Shown here piece after piece: positions 42,503 to 49,075 of a stretch of 64,000 nucleotides of DNA (positions within the stretch are counted from its first letter, which is position 1; each line of letters begins with the position of its first letter). The stretch comes from a virus: IMG/VR virus record IMGVR_UViG_3300008113_000041, positions 1 through 64,000 of that record; one strand, written 5' to 3'. The position numbers were made by a program, and so were the translations under genes. The notes below the pieces were generated by a model. That model had not been told where the DNA came from. It was given only the letters and a program-made list of their open reading frames with translations, and did no database searches.

Positions 42503-42865
42503 ATGGGTAAGATCAATCCAGTCATGCTCACCTGCATTAACCAAGCCATCGCTAACGCGAAGGCAACTAGGTCGCGTGAGGCTATTCACGCCGCAGTTAT
42601 CAGCCTCGCCCGTAATGCTGGAATCAGTTATGGGGTTGCGGCTAACATCCTGCGGGTTAAGTCGGGCTTGGATACGCCCGATGCGGATGAGGCTCGCGCA
42701 CTTAATGAGCGCGGGGCTTATCTCGGGCAGTATATCACGCCCGTTAAGGATTACAAGCCTATCACGACAGACCCTAACCCGCAGCCAGTTAAGGCGAAGG
42801 CGGTTAAGCCGAAGGTTGTTACCACCGTTACGGTTATCCCGTCTGACCCTAACTTCTTTCTCTGA
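42503..42865 (+). CDS. Hypothetical helical protein with Pro/Val/Lys tail
   Basis: A 120-residue protein. Residues 1-60 are helical and Ala-rich (INQAIANAKATRSREAIHAAV, then GISYGVAANILRVKSG, which has helix-turn-helix-like spacing), followed by a Pro/Val/Lys-rich disordered tail (VKAKAVKPKVVTTV). A small DNA-binding regulator is possible from the helix-turn-helix look, but the pattern is weak. Confidence 0.65.
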   Translation: MGKINPVMLTCINQAIANAKATRSREAIHAAVISLARNAGISYGVAANILRVKSGLDTPDADEARALNERGAYLGQYITPVKDYKPITTDPNPQPVKAKAVKPKVVTTVTVIPSDPNFFL

Positions 42866-42881
42866 TAAGGAGTCATCAGTT

Positions 42882-43076
42882 ATGAGCGAAGAACTTAAGT
42901 CCCTCATCCTTGAGAGTCAGACAGATATGATTCTGTCGGGTAGCCTTGAGCCTATCAAGGAAGAGGTTAAGGTGAAGCGGGTTAAGACTGACTACGATCC
43001 GCACCGCGCACCTAACTGGTTCCGCGTTGTGTGGGACGAGGTTATGGCTGACACGGTTGAAGGTCAACTTGGTTAA
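42882..43076 (+). CDS. Small hypothetical protein
   Basis: A 64-residue protein. The ATG at 42882 has AAGGAG ten bases upstream; the same frame is open further upstream inside the previous gene, but that part is a shadow. Sequence: SEELKSLILESQTDMIL, a basic stretch KEEVKVKRVKTDYDPHRAP, then NWFRVVWDEVMAD. No family recognised. Confidence 0.65.
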   Translation: MSEELKSLILESQTDMILSGSLEPIKEEVKVKRVKTDYDPHRAPNWFRVVWDEVMADTVEGQLG

Positions 43077-43088
43077 GAAAGGAACACC

Positions 43089-43400
43089 ATGATTAACAAT
43101 CTTGACGAGTACAATAAGTGGCAGGCTATGCAGGTTGCTCCTATTGTGAGCCAACTTAATGAGATCACGGGTGTCTTTGATGCGCTTATGCGCGAAGAAG
43201 ATATGCCTGCACAGCGTATGATGTTCTTGGTTAGCGCGGCTTGGAAACAGTACGACAAGGTTATCAATGCTGATGGTTATGCCATGTGGTGTAATCATTC
43301 AGAGGTTATTGCCGCGAGGGAAAACCTCTACAATACGCACTTGTCGCTTATGTCTCTCGTTTGTTGCGACGATTATAAGAACAAGCAAGTTTGGGCATAG
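43089..43400 (+). CDS. Hypothetical helical protein
   Basis: A 103-residue, mostly helical protein (NNLDEYNKWQAMQVAPIV near the start and ARENLYNTHLSLMSLVCC near the end), ribosome site AAAGGAACACC. No family recognised. A 108-base gap with two hairpins follows. Confidence 0.65.
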   Translation: MINNLDEYNKWQAMQVAPIVSQLNEITGVFDALMREEDMPAQRMMFLVSAAWKQYDKVINADGYAMWCNHSEVIAARENLYNTHLSLMSLVCCDDYKNKQVWA

Positions 43401-43410
43401 TCTATATAAC

Positions 43411-43471
43411 AGACTTGTCGAAACACAAGTTATGAGTTATGACTTGTGTCGTATAGGATTGGTTATCCTAT
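43411..43471 (+). promoter_or_regulatory. Mutually exclusive hairpins before the 43509 gene
   Basis: ACTTGT (43413) can pair with ACAAGT (43425), or the overlapping ACACAAG (43423) can pair with CTTGTGT (43443); both cannot form together. A third stem ATAGGAT-TGGTT-ATCCTAT (43453-43471) follows. The next ribosome site (TTAAGGAG) is 22 bases downstream. The arrangement is that of a leader with two states, or of an attenuator lacking a T-run. Confidence 0.5.
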
Positions 43472-43508
43472 GCCTGATGAGACAAACCAAGTTAAGGAGA
43501 TTTCAAGT

Positions 43509-43667
43509 ATGAAACTGTTCTTTGTTCGGTACGGGTCTTTCTCTGTCCATGTTATCGCTGCAAATAAGGATGCTGCGGCTATCCTTGCGGTGGATTTGTT
43601 TGTGGATACAGGACTACCGTTTAACGCCGATGTAGTTGTTGTTACGCTTGTTAAGGACTACAACTAA
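43509..43667 (+). CDS. Small hypothetical protein
   Basis: A 52-residue protein, KLFFVRYGSFSVHVIAANKDAAAIL..., looking like a short beta-alpha-beta unit with LPFNADVVVVTLVK at the end. AAGGAGATTTCAAGT precedes the ATG; an upstream in-frame ATG at 43446 lies in the hairpin region and is disfavoured. No family recognised. Confidence 0.65.
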   Translation: MKLFFVRYGSFSVHVIAANKDAAAILAVDLFVDTGLPFNADVVVVTLVKDYN

Positions 43668-43681
43668 AGGAGATTTCAGTT

Positions 43682-43828
43682 ATGCTCGACGGAACAATCG
43701 GCCCAAAGTGGTTGGTTCTAGTTGTCATCAACAACAAGGTTAAGATGGAGTTGTTTAACTCTTTGGTTGAAGTCAACAACTACATGAACACCGTTAAGGG
43801 CTATGAAATCAAGGTCTTCCGCGTCTAA
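43682..43828 (+). CDS. Small hypothetical protein
   Basis: A 48-residue protein with the repeated ribosome cassette AAAGGAGATTTCAGTT. Sequence KWLVLVVINNKVKMELFNSLVEVNNYMNTVKGYEI suggests the same size and beta-alpha-beta pattern as the gene before it, so the two may be distant relatives. Function unknown. Confidence 0.65.
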   Translation: MLDGTIGPKWLVLVVINNKVKMELFNSLVEVNNYMNTVKGYEIKVFRV

Positions 43829-43841
43829 AGGAGATTCAACT

Positions 43842-44222
43842 ATGAGCGAAGCGCGTATCTACGATGCACTTAACAACACGATTAACCTCATTCGTAAGAA
43901 GATGGAAGGTTATCGTGACGATATTGCAGAGTTGCGTAAGGAGAACTACGCTTTGCGTCAGCAAGTTAACACAACAAGCGGTAAGTTTGTTGTTGTTGAA
44001 AGACATGACAATATGTGTATGTCGATTCCCCTTCATCGGGCATCGGAAAACGGTTATGGGATTGCTACTTTCCCTACCGTTAATGATGGTATCAAGTTTG
44101 TGAACAATCTTCTTGGTACGGAAGGTATCGTTTGGGAGTTTAAGAGTTCCCAATATGATTCCTTTAAGGCGGTCGGTGTTACCAACGATGGTCGTAAGTT
44201 TGCGGTTGTGTTCTGCAACTAA
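43842..44222 (+). CDS. Hypothetical coiled-coil protein
   Basis: A 126-residue protein. Residues 1-42 form a coiled coil (INLIRKKMEGYRDDIAELRKENYALRQQV), followed by a compact C-terminal domain with FVVVERHDNMCMSIPL and ESGIVWEFKSS-like beta segments. ATG 43842 with AAAGGAGATTCAACT is preferred over the in-frame ATG at 43803 in the preceding gene. No family recognised. Confidence 0.7.
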   Translation: MSEARIYDALNNTINLIRKKMEGYRDDIAELRKENYALRQQVNTTSGKFVVVERHDNMCMSIPLHRASENGYGIATFPTVNDGIKFVNNLLGTEGIVWEFKSSQYDSFKAVGVTNDGRKFAVVFCN

Positions 44223-44234
44223 GGAGTAATGACT

Positions 44235-44495
44235 ATGCGTGATCGTGCATGGCGGCGAGAGCAAGCTCGGAAGCATAAGCGGCGCAATCTTAAGGCTTGT
44301 CGGGATATCTTCCCGAAGGCTGTGGGTTCGCTCAATGATGTTTCAGAGTATCTTCGTAACGATACGGGATTCTCTGGTAACTTTGCGGCGGGTATGGAAT
44401 CGCCGTTTGGCAAGGAACGGTTGAGCGAGAAGGAACCATACCTTCGATATAAGAAGGCGCGAGAAATCCCGATGGAGGATAACACCAATGGGTAA
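44235..44495 (+). CDS. Basic hypothetical protein
   Basis: An 86-residue protein with a strongly basic N-terminus (RDRAWRREQARKHKRRNLK), then a neutral middle and a polar tail. AAGGAG lies eight bases before ATG 44235, while the in-frame ATG at 44229 is too close to it. Overlaps the next small gene by eight bases. Possibly nucleic-acid binding; not recognised. Confidence 0.6.
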   Translation: MRDRAWRREQARKHKRRNLKACRDIFPKAVGSLNDVSEYLRNDTGFSGNFAAGMESPFGKERLSEKEPYLRYKKAREIPMEDNTNG

Positions 44496-44604
44496 GAACA
44501 CCAAGTTTGGTAGTCGTGGTCTGGACGCATGGTATTATGCCATGTGGGTTGTGTTCATCATTGTTGTCGTGGTCACCATTAAGGAGGGAATGTATGCTGC
44601 GTGA
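44488..44604 (+). CDS. Tiny single-pass membrane protein
   Basis: A 38-residue peptide; residues 15-31 (WYYAMWVVFIIVVVVTI) form one membrane segment. GGAGGATAACACC precedes the ATG, inside the end of the preceding gene. It overlaps the next gene by 11 bases. Function unknown. Confidence 0.5.
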   Translation: MGKNTKFGSRGLDAWYYAMWVVFIIVVVVTIKEGMYAA

Positions 44605-44830
44605 GCATTCGAGTCGCCTTATTGTTGTAAGGTCTGATCGTTACCGTCCTGGTTGTGAGCCTACCCGTAATGGGTTTAAGGCTTATGCCAAGCGTATGAC
44701 GGACGAGCGTAATCACCGTTTGGCTGTGGTTCATGCCGTTATCAATGGCTTGCCTATTCCTACGAATAATACGGCAAAGTCTAAGGGTTCTTCGATTAAG
44801 GTGGATATCTCTAACGAGGTGACATTCTAA
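44594..44830 (+). CDS. Small basic hypothetical protein
   Basis: A 78-residue protein with AAGGAGGGAATGT before the ATG. The N-terminal half is rich in Arg and His (REHSSRLIVVRSDRYRPGC and KRMTDERNHRL), the C-terminal half polar. Stop and next start share a base (TAATG). No family recognised. Confidence 0.6.
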   Translation: MLREHSSRLIVVRSDRYRPGCEPTRNGFKAYAKRMTDERNHRLAVVHAVINGLPIPTNNTAKSKGSSIKVDISNEVTF

Positions 44831-45156
44831 TGAGCAAGGTTGAAACTGTGTTTCTTGTTAAGAACTGCTGCGGTATGATTCTTTCCGTTAATACGGAACG
44901 AGTAAGCATTCAAAAGCATTACTGTGAGACTTGTGGTGATAGGTCTTATCGCCAATATAAGTGTCACTTGGTTAGAGCAGATGTTGATAAGCCTGTTTCG
45001 GCTTATGGTGCTAACCTTCTTGGTCTTGGCGTTGACTTCTCTACCATTAGAGAGATTGATGCTATTGGAGCAGAGGGTGTTTATCTTGTGCCTCATGTGT
45101 TTGGTTTTAGACTTGACACTTGTCAGGGTGATATTTGGGGAAGGGAGGTTGCCTAA
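44830..45156 (+). CDS. Hypothetical protein with Cys motifs
   Basis: A 108-residue protein containing KNCCGMI and HYCETCGDRSYRQYKCH, which could form a zinc site (CxxC plus later Cys/His). The rest is beta-rich with GANLLGLGVDFSTIREIDAIG. Coupled to neighbours on both sides by TAATG. First of three cysteine-motif genes within 1.2 kb. Function unknown. Confidence 0.65.
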   Translation: MSKVETVFLVKNCCGMILSVNTERVSIQKHYCETCGDRSYRQYKCHLVRADVDKPVSAYGANLLGLGVDFSTIREIDAIGAEGVYLVPHVFGFRLDTCQGDIWGREVA

Positions 45157-45359
45157 TGTATCTTAAGGGTTCTTTGATTGATCCACCTTCGGGATGGAAG
45201 TACGGTTTTCCAAAGGAACTTGACCGCGATCTGGTTACAGGTCGTGAACTACGGGAATGGGTCATTGCTAATGGATATCCATACGAAGTTATGGTTTCCT
45301 TTCGTAATAACTTTCCGATTAGGATTATTGCTAATGTTAAGGAAAACAACAATGGATGA
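45156..45359 (+). CDS. Small hypothetical protein
   Basis: A 67-residue protein; GGGAGG lies seven bases before the ATG, within the preceding gene's end. Sequence: YLKGSLIDPPSGWKYGFPKEL, then ELREWVIANGYPYEVMVSFRNNFPIRII, as in a small alpha/beta fold. No family recognised. Confidence 0.65.
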   Translation: MYLKGSLIDPPSGWKYGFPKELDRDLVTGRELREWVIANGYPYEVMVSFRNNFPIRIIANVKENNNG

Positions 45360-45486
45360 AAAAGAAAAGTGTACCTGTTGTCATTGTGATCGGGTGTATT
45401 ATAACACACCTGATAACTATTCGTGGAATATGTGCCACGATTGTTGTGATATTTGGTTTGCTTTTGGTTGTCCGATTGAAGGTTAA
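45352..45486 (+). CDS. Small zinc-ribbon-like protein
   Basis: A 44-residue protein with eight cysteines. Two CxxC pairs (Cys9/Cys12 and Cys28/Cys31) with about 15 residues between them give a zinc-ribbon pattern (CCHC ... CHDC). AAGGAAAAC precedes the ATG, which overlaps the end of the gene before. Possibly a small regulator of host transcription or translation; inferred from the motif only. Confidence 0.6.
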   Translation: MDEKEKCTCCHCDRVYYNTPDNYSWNMCHDCCDIWFAFGCPIEG

Positions 45487-45513
45487 TCCCTAACTTTTTT
45501 CAAGGAGATTGTT

Positions 45514-45702
45514 ATGTCCATCACCGAAAAGCTTGCCTTCACTTATATCTTTGCCGTTGGTCTTGCTCTGATTGTGTTTACTCGGGTTAACTGGGAGTGG
45601 GAGAACGCCGCACTAGTTGTCTTTGGTGTGGTTAACATTCTGTTTGTTGTCTACTTTGCGTTTGGTCTTGATCGTATTAAGGTTTCCATTACTAAGGAGT
45701 AA
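45514..45702 (+). CDS. Small protein with two membrane segments
   Basis: A 62-residue protein with hydrophobic segments at about residues 6-24 (KLAFTYIFAVGLALIVF) and 32-52 (AALVVFGVVNILFVVYFAFGL), and a short cytoplasmic tail. Ribosome site AAGGAGATTGTT. The layout is that of small inner-membrane proteins; a holin or superinfection role is possible but unsupported. Confidence 0.65.
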   Translation: MSITEKLAFTYIFAVGLALIVFTRVNWEWENAALVVFGVVNILFVVYFAFGLDRIKVSITKE

Positions 45703-45703
45703 T

Positions 45704-45793
45704 ATGTTTAAGAAGCACAAGCCAGCGCGTTGGGTTTATGTTTCTTTTGTTAACTGGGATTATGATGACGAGGAGGACTATGAGATGTTCTGA
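45704..45793 (+). CDS. Tiny acidic-tailed peptide
   Basis: A 29-residue peptide, FKKHKPARWVYVSFVNWDYDDEEDYEMF: basic start, aromatic middle, acidic end. AAGGAGTAAT precedes the ATG, and its stop region overlaps the next gene by 14 bases. The well-placed ribosome site is the main support. Confidence 0.4.
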   Translation: MFKKHKPARWVYVSFVNWDYDDEEDYEMF

Positions 45794-45989
45794 TTGTGGT
45801 AATAATATACCACAAGAAAGACTTGACTTTTTTCCTGACATAACTTATTGTGTTGGTTGTGCTGACAAGCATGAACCAATCAAGATATGCAGGATTATCT
45901 ATCCCCATAAGACAGGCGGGGAACTCTTTGTGGCTGAAGGTAAGCAGAACATTGATAGGCTTAACGCCGAATATAGGAGATCACGCTGA
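45780..45989 (+). CDS. DksA/TraR-like zinc-finger protein
   Basis: A 69-residue protein starting MRCSDCGNNIPQERLDFFPDITYCVGC. The four cysteines (3, 6, 24, 27) with the CxDCG-x2-IP-x2-RL spacing match the C-terminal zinc finger of the DksA/TraR family, which binds RNA polymerase through its secondary channel. The coiled-coil part is missing, so it is a minimal version; TraR itself is about this size. GAGGAGGACT precedes the ATG. Likely acts on host RNA polymerase, an inference from family. Confidence 0.6.
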   Translation: MRCSDCGNNIPQERLDFFPDITYCVGCADKHEPIKICRIIYPHKTGGELFVAEGKQNIDRLNAEYRRSR

Positions 45990-46336
45990 TGCTTGTTGAG
46001 ATTGTTCGTTTTGTTTCTGACATTGAAGACTATGGTGCTAAGGATTGGAGCATTAGGTTTACCGTGGAACACGAATGCAAGTATCAGCTTCTTCGTAATA
46101 AGATTAACGATAGGCTCGAAAGAGACTATGGTATGTCTGTTTTCCGTTTGTCTTGGCGTGAGGAAGATATCTCTGGTCAAGGTATGGGTTGTAAGCAATC
46201 ACCTGTACTGCATATAACTTTCTCTAGTTACATGGAGATTAAGGAATTCTTTGATGCTCATGGCAGTTTTCCTGCTTGGGTTTATGAACTTCGTAATCGT
46301 ATTGAAGGTGTAGAAAAGGAGAATGGACATGGTTGA
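45989..46336 (+). CDS. Hypothetical protein
   Basis: A 115-residue protein with an alpha/beta look (LVEIVRFVSDIEDYGAKDW, LRNKINDRLERDYGMSVFRL, FSSYMEIKEFFDAHG). Start overlaps the preceding stop (TGATG) and the end overlaps the next gene by eight bases. No family recognised. Confidence 0.65.
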   Translation: MLVEIVRFVSDIEDYGAKDWSIRFTVEHECKYQLLRNKINDRLERDYGMSVFRLSWREEDISGQGMGCKQSPVLHITFSSYMEIKEFFDAHGSFPAWVYELRNRIEGVEKENGHG

Positions 46337-46544
46337 AGGATATGAGATGGACTTTTTGCCTGATGGTGAATGTGGTATCTCTGATTGTATCCATGCTATT
46401 AAGCATGGGTTTTATCGCAATCTAGATGTTGCTGTGATGACAGCAAGCAACTGCATATGCTCTGGTCTTTATCTTTCGGATGATGAAGAAGAGTTTCTTA
46501 TTCGTTTTCTTTTTAACGCAACAGGAGTACGCTATGGGTCTTGA
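46329..46544 (+). CDS. Small hypothetical protein
   Basis: A 71-residue acidic protein (EMDFLPDGECGISDCIHAI, then YLSDDEEEFLIRFLF). AAAAGGAG is seven bases before ATG 46329; the in-frame ATG at 46323 is too close. Four cysteines without clear spacing. Overlaps the next gene by 11 bases. Not recognised. Confidence 0.6.
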   Translation: MVEGYEMDFLPDGECGISDCIHAIKHGFYRNLDVAVMTASNCICSGLYLSDDEEEFLIRFLFNATGVRYGS

Positions 46545-46905
46545 TACTTATGCAATGTTTCCTAAGCAACACGAATCTTATGTGGAGGGTGGTATTAATA
46601 CACTTCCAGATGATTGGTTTAATCATACCTTGTGTGCGGGTATGTTAAGTGGAGATGGTTCATCGTTTCGTGGTAAGGTGTACAATGATTATGTACACTT
46701 TGTAACTGGTGAATCGTTGTATCAGGAAGAGATTCCCGTTGAGCGGGTTAAGCGTATGGCAGAGATGCTAGCAAAGCCTGACGCATTTGATAAGTATCAA
46801 CGGGCTAGGCATGATCCTTATATCACAGAAGACCAAGCGGTGATGTTAGCCGAATGGTTTAAGGTTGTAGCAGATAACGATTCTGTGGTTGTTGGTTGGT
46901 GGTAA
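46534..46905 (+). CDS. Hypothetical phage protein of the MGLDTYA type
   Basis: A 123-residue protein starting MGLDTYAMFP, an opening I recall from many small phage proteins of unknown role. Later segments: FRGKVYNDYVHFVTGESLY and a helical EERVKRMAEMLAK-like stretch, and a C-terminal MLAEWFKVVADND. Ribosome site ACAGGAGTACGCT; an upstream in-frame ATG at 46480 lies in the previous gene and is disfavoured. Confidence 0.7.
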   Translation: MGLDTYAMFPKQHESYVEGGINTLPDDWFNHTLCAGMLSGDGSSFRGKVYNDYVHFVTGESLYQEEIPVERVKRMAEMLAKPDAFDKYQRARHDPYITEDQAVMLAEWFKVVADNDSVVVGWW

Positions 46906-46925
46906 TTAAACAAGGAGATACGACA

Positions 46926-47246
46926 ATGAGTGATACCGATAACAGTGTTGATGGTTCTGATTTTGTTAGCGAGGATAAGGCTGCGTTTGCTAAGTTTGCT
47001 GCTTTTATTCCTGCCTCGTATTACCCTATGGAGGGTTTCCGTATTGGTTATCGTGCGCGTATGGCAGGTAAGCCTATGGTGCATGAGCCGTACTATATGA
47101 CGGAAGCGGATATTAGTACCCTTCCTGAGTATTGGGGTGTTTGGTACGATGATTATCGTCGTGGTTATGAGTCTGCTGATAATCTTCTTCAGGAAAGTGA
47201 AGCACTTATTGTTAAGAATGGAACCCTTTACAATGCATGGATTTAA
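46926..47246 (+). CDS. Hypothetical protein
   Basis: A 106-residue protein, ribosome site CAAGGAGATACGACA. Polar acidic N-terminus (SDTDNSVDGSDFVSED), then a compact part with YYPMEGFRIGYRARMAGKPM and an aromatic-rich EYWGVWYDDYRRGYESA. Overlaps the next gene by 14 bases. Not recognised. Confidence 0.65.
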   Translation: MSDTDNSVDGSDFVSEDKAAFAKFAAFIPASYYPMEGFRIGYRARMAGKPMVHEPYYMTEADISTLPEYWGVWYDDYRRGYESADNLLQESEALIVKNGTLYNAWI

Positions 47247-47406
47247 TAAAGGTTTGATTGTACAAGAAGACATCTTTAATGATGGTCTTTGGTTTAGTGT
47301 TTATGATGGCGACTCTCTTATTGAATCCTTTCGCTTTAGAGATGATGCCGAAGCCTATCTATCCTTTCTTGAAAGGGCTGATCACTTTGAGGATCACTAC
47401 CTGTAA
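47233..47406 (+). CDS. Small hypothetical protein
   Basis: A 57-residue acidic protein: LIVQEDIFNDGLWFSVYDGDSLIESF, then a helix RDDAEAYLSFLERADHF. The start is the in-frame ATG at 47233 inside the end of the preceding gene; the ribosome site is weak. A phage promoter copy starts two bases after the stop. Confidence 0.55.
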   Translation: MHGFNKGLIVQEDIFNDGLWFSVYDGDSLIESFRFRDDAEAYLSFLERADHFEDHYL

Positions 47407-47407
47407 G

Positions 47408-47425
47408 TTGGGGCTATAGATAATC
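47408..47425 (+). promoter_or_regulatory. Candidate phage promoter, copy 4
   Basis: TTGGGGCTATAGATAATC, between two genes and immediately before the first tRNA unit. Transcripts from about 47419 would carry tRNA-Ile and the following tRNA-containing genes, placing tRNA supply under the phage polymerase. Confidence 0.75.
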
Positions 47426-47436
47426 GCTCTGGAGGG

Positions 47437-47461
47437 ATGCGTATTCCATACAATAACGCAT
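47437..47461 (+). other. Hairpin just upstream of tRNA-Ile
   Basis: ATGCGT (47437) pairs with ACGCAT (47456). It ends five bases before the tRNA 5' end and has no T-run. Same arrangement as before tRNA-Leu and tRNA-Lys, so probably a processing or insulating element. Confidence 0.5.
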
Positions 47462-47466
47462 ACTAT

Positions 47467-47544
47467 GGTAGGGTGCCTGATAGATTTGGTAAAAGGTCGT
47501 GACTTATAATCGCGCTCATGTGGGTTCGACTCCCACCCCTACTA
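47467..47544 (+). tRNA. tRNA-Ile (anticodon UAU, codon AUA)
   Basis: Acceptor GGTAGGG/CCCTACT with a G-U first pair, discriminator A, no encoded CCA. Anticodon arm CGTGA-CTTATAA-TCGCG, variable loop CTCAT, T arm GTGGG-TTCGACT-CCCAC. The D arm is the weakest part: a three-pair stem CCT/AGG with a long loop containing GG. Reads AUA, common in the AT-rich genes. Confidence 0.8.
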
Positions 47545-47547
47545 CTT

Positions 47548-47727
47548 ATGACTAATGAAGAAAAACTGAAACAATTTATTGAGAGTTGGTATATCTTTAT
47601 GGTAGACTATGATGGTTACTATGATAAGGAGACTAAAAAGATAGATAAAGAAGGTATTATCAGTCTTATTGATGAGTTCGTTGATGGCGCAAAGAATATC
47701 CTAAAGGAGACAAACAATGAGCAATAA
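47548..47727 (+). CDS. Small acidic hypothetical protein
   Basis: A 59-residue helical protein, TNEEKLKQFIESWYIFMVDYDGYY and KIDKEGIISLIDEFVDGAKNIL. The ATG at 47548 is three bases after the tRNA discriminator and has no ribosome site; an earlier in-frame ATG at 47518 lies inside the tRNA and is rejected. Overlaps the next gene by 11 bases. Confidence 0.5.
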   Translation: MTNEEKLKQFIESWYIFMVDYDGYYDKETKKIDKEGIISLIDEFVDGAKNILKETNNEQ

Positions 47728-48064
47728 GGTTACTGTTGATTCTTTTAATGCGTTTATGTCTATGCTTCCGAAGCGAAGCAGTATGGATATCCGTCCCATG
47801 ATTAAGTTTGGTTCTAATGATAATAGCTTGAAGCTTAGTATTCAAGCATCTGAGTTTCACTATAGTAGTCCTAGGCTTAATAACTTGAATAACTACACTC
47901 ATTATGAGGTTGGTTTTCCATCTAGTGTAGAGCCTATGCTTATGCCTTACATAGAGGTTGAGGGAGACAATCCAACAGAAACTGTTTATCCTTATGTTCC
48001 TGTGGAAGTTATTGTTGATATCGCAAATAAGTATGGTGGAACAATGGAGGTGTGGGATGCGTAA
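47717..48064 (+). CDS. Hypothetical protein
   Basis: A 115-residue protein with ribosome site AAAGGAGACAAACA. Beta-rich centre (MIKFGSNDNSLKLSIQASEFHYSS) and a C-terminal PYVPVEVIVDIANKYGGTMEVW. Overlaps the next gene by eight bases. Not recognised. Confidence 0.65.
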   Translation: MSNKVTVDSFNAFMSMLPKRSSMDIRPMIKFGSNDNSLKLSIQASEFHYSSPRLNNLNNYTHYEVGFPSSVEPMLMPYIEVEGDNPTETVYPYVPVEVIVDIANKYGGTMEVWDA

Positions 48065-48362
48065 GATTGAACAAGAAATGATTCATGCTTTTATTAATCG
48101 TGGTACTAAGAAGAATAAGAACGACCATGTAGTTACTAGTTGGGGAACTACAGCGTGGTATTATAGAGGCAATCTTATTGCTGTACTTAAGGGTGATTCT
48201 TATTGTCAGATTAATGATGCTACTTGGCGATCAAAGACTACAAAGAGTAGATTGAATGCTATTCTTTATACACTTAAGCCAGACACACGCATCTCTCAAA
48301 AGGATTATACTTGGTACATTAACGATAAGGTTTGGCAAGGTAGTCTTGGCTTTTATTACTAG
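48057..48362 (+). CDS. Hypothetical protein
   Basis: A 101-residue basic protein: KIEQEMIHAFINRGTKKNKNDH, then beta-rich TTAWYYRGNLIAVLKGD and a conserved-looking TRISQKDYTWYINDKVW. ATG 48057 has GGAGG eight bases upstream inside the preceding gene. The pattern resembles small phage proteins that adapt a host RNA- or DNA-binding fold, but no family is claimed. Confidence 0.65.
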   Translation: MRKIEQEMIHAFINRGTKKNKNDHVVTSWGTTAWYYRGNLIAVLKGDSYCQINDATWRSKTTKSRLNAILYTLKPDTRISQKDYTWYINDKVWQGSLGFYY

Positions 48363-48370
48363 GAGAATAT

Positions 48371-48595
48371 ATGGAAGACGAACGGTTTGATGTGTTTACT
48401 CCTGCTACTATAAACTATGAAGTGCTTGCTTGGCAACGAGAGTTTGTTTATGAAGCACTTAAGGAAGTAGATAGAGATAAGCAACACATAAAGTATCGTA
48501 CTTTATCTGGGCTTGTTGCTATGCTTGATGGTATTCAGGATCGTCGTTTGATTGTTTACTATTGTGGTCCCGCTGAGAATAGTTGTTACTACTAA
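48371..48595 (+). CDS. Small hypothetical protein
   Basis: A 74-residue protein, mostly helical (NYEVLAWQREFVYEALKEVDRDK, then YRTLSGLVAMLDGIQDRR), ending YYCGPAENSCYY. Ribosome site AGGAGAATAT. Not recognised. Confidence 0.65.
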   Translation: MEDERFDVFTPATINYEVLAWQREFVYEALKEVDRDKQHIKYRTLSGLVAMLDGIQDRRLIVYYCGPAENSCYY

Positions 48596-48608
48596 AAGGA
48601 GAATGTTT

Positions 48609-49043
48609 ATGGATTATATTTTTGCTGCTGGTATTGCCTGTATTACTGCTACCGTATCGTGGGCTGTAACTGATTACTTTTATAATCGTAAGATTGAAGA
48701 CTTTAAGAAGCGTCTAGATAATATTGATCGTATTATTGATACTCATGTTGATTCTAGTAATCGTTTCTTTGCAACAAAGGCACAACTTAATTGTCTTGAA
48801 GAGCGTATTAGTCTTGTTGCTCGACATGAAAAGGATAGTTTTGAGTGTGTTGCTAACCTTAGTCGAAAGATTAATGAGGTTACTCAACGCTGCAATGCTA
48901 TGCAGGATACTCTTAATCTCATCAAACCTTTGACTTCTTTTATTCGTGCAAAGGATGCAACCGAAAAGACAGGAAATAGCCATAAGCTTAATGTTGCTAG
49001 GACTAAGGAACTTAAGAAGGCTGCCGCTGATCTGATTGGTTAA
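48609..49043 (+). CDS. Membrane-anchored coiled-coil protein
   Basis: A 144-residue protein. An N-terminal membrane segment (residues 2-21, DYIFAAGIACITATVSWAV) is followed by a long coiled coil with regularly spaced hydrophobics (KRLDNIDRIIDTHVDSSNRF, LEERISLVARHE, NEVTQRCNAMQDTL). AAAAGGAG sits seven bases before ATG 48609; the in-frame ATG at 48603 is too close. Could be a membrane tether; function unknown. Confidence 0.65.
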   Translation: MDYIFAAGIACITATVSWAVTDYFYNRKIEDFKKRLDNIDRIIDTHVDSSNRFFATKAQLNCLEERISLVARHEKDSFECVANLSRKINEVTQRCNAMQDTLNLIKPLTSFIRAKDATEKTGNSHKLNVARTKELKKAAADLIG

Positions 49044-49051
49044 TACATATA

Positions 49052-49071
49052 GGCTACTGTAATAGGTAGCC
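49052..49071 (+). other. Hairpin just upstream of tRNA-Leu
   Basis: GGCTAC (49052) pairs with GTAGCC (49066), with a possible further T-G pair. It ends four bases before the tRNA 5' end. No T-run. Confidence 0.5.
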
Positions 49072-49075
49072 AACT

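Noticed and set aside
42362-42907. 181-codon minus-strand frame
   Set aside because: Shadow of three + strand genes with good ribosome sites; GC-rich DNA lacks chance stops.
47437-47505. Short peptide frame starting at the ATG in the hairpin before tRNA-Ile
   Set aside because: GGAGGG abuts the ATG with no spacing and the frame runs into the tRNA.
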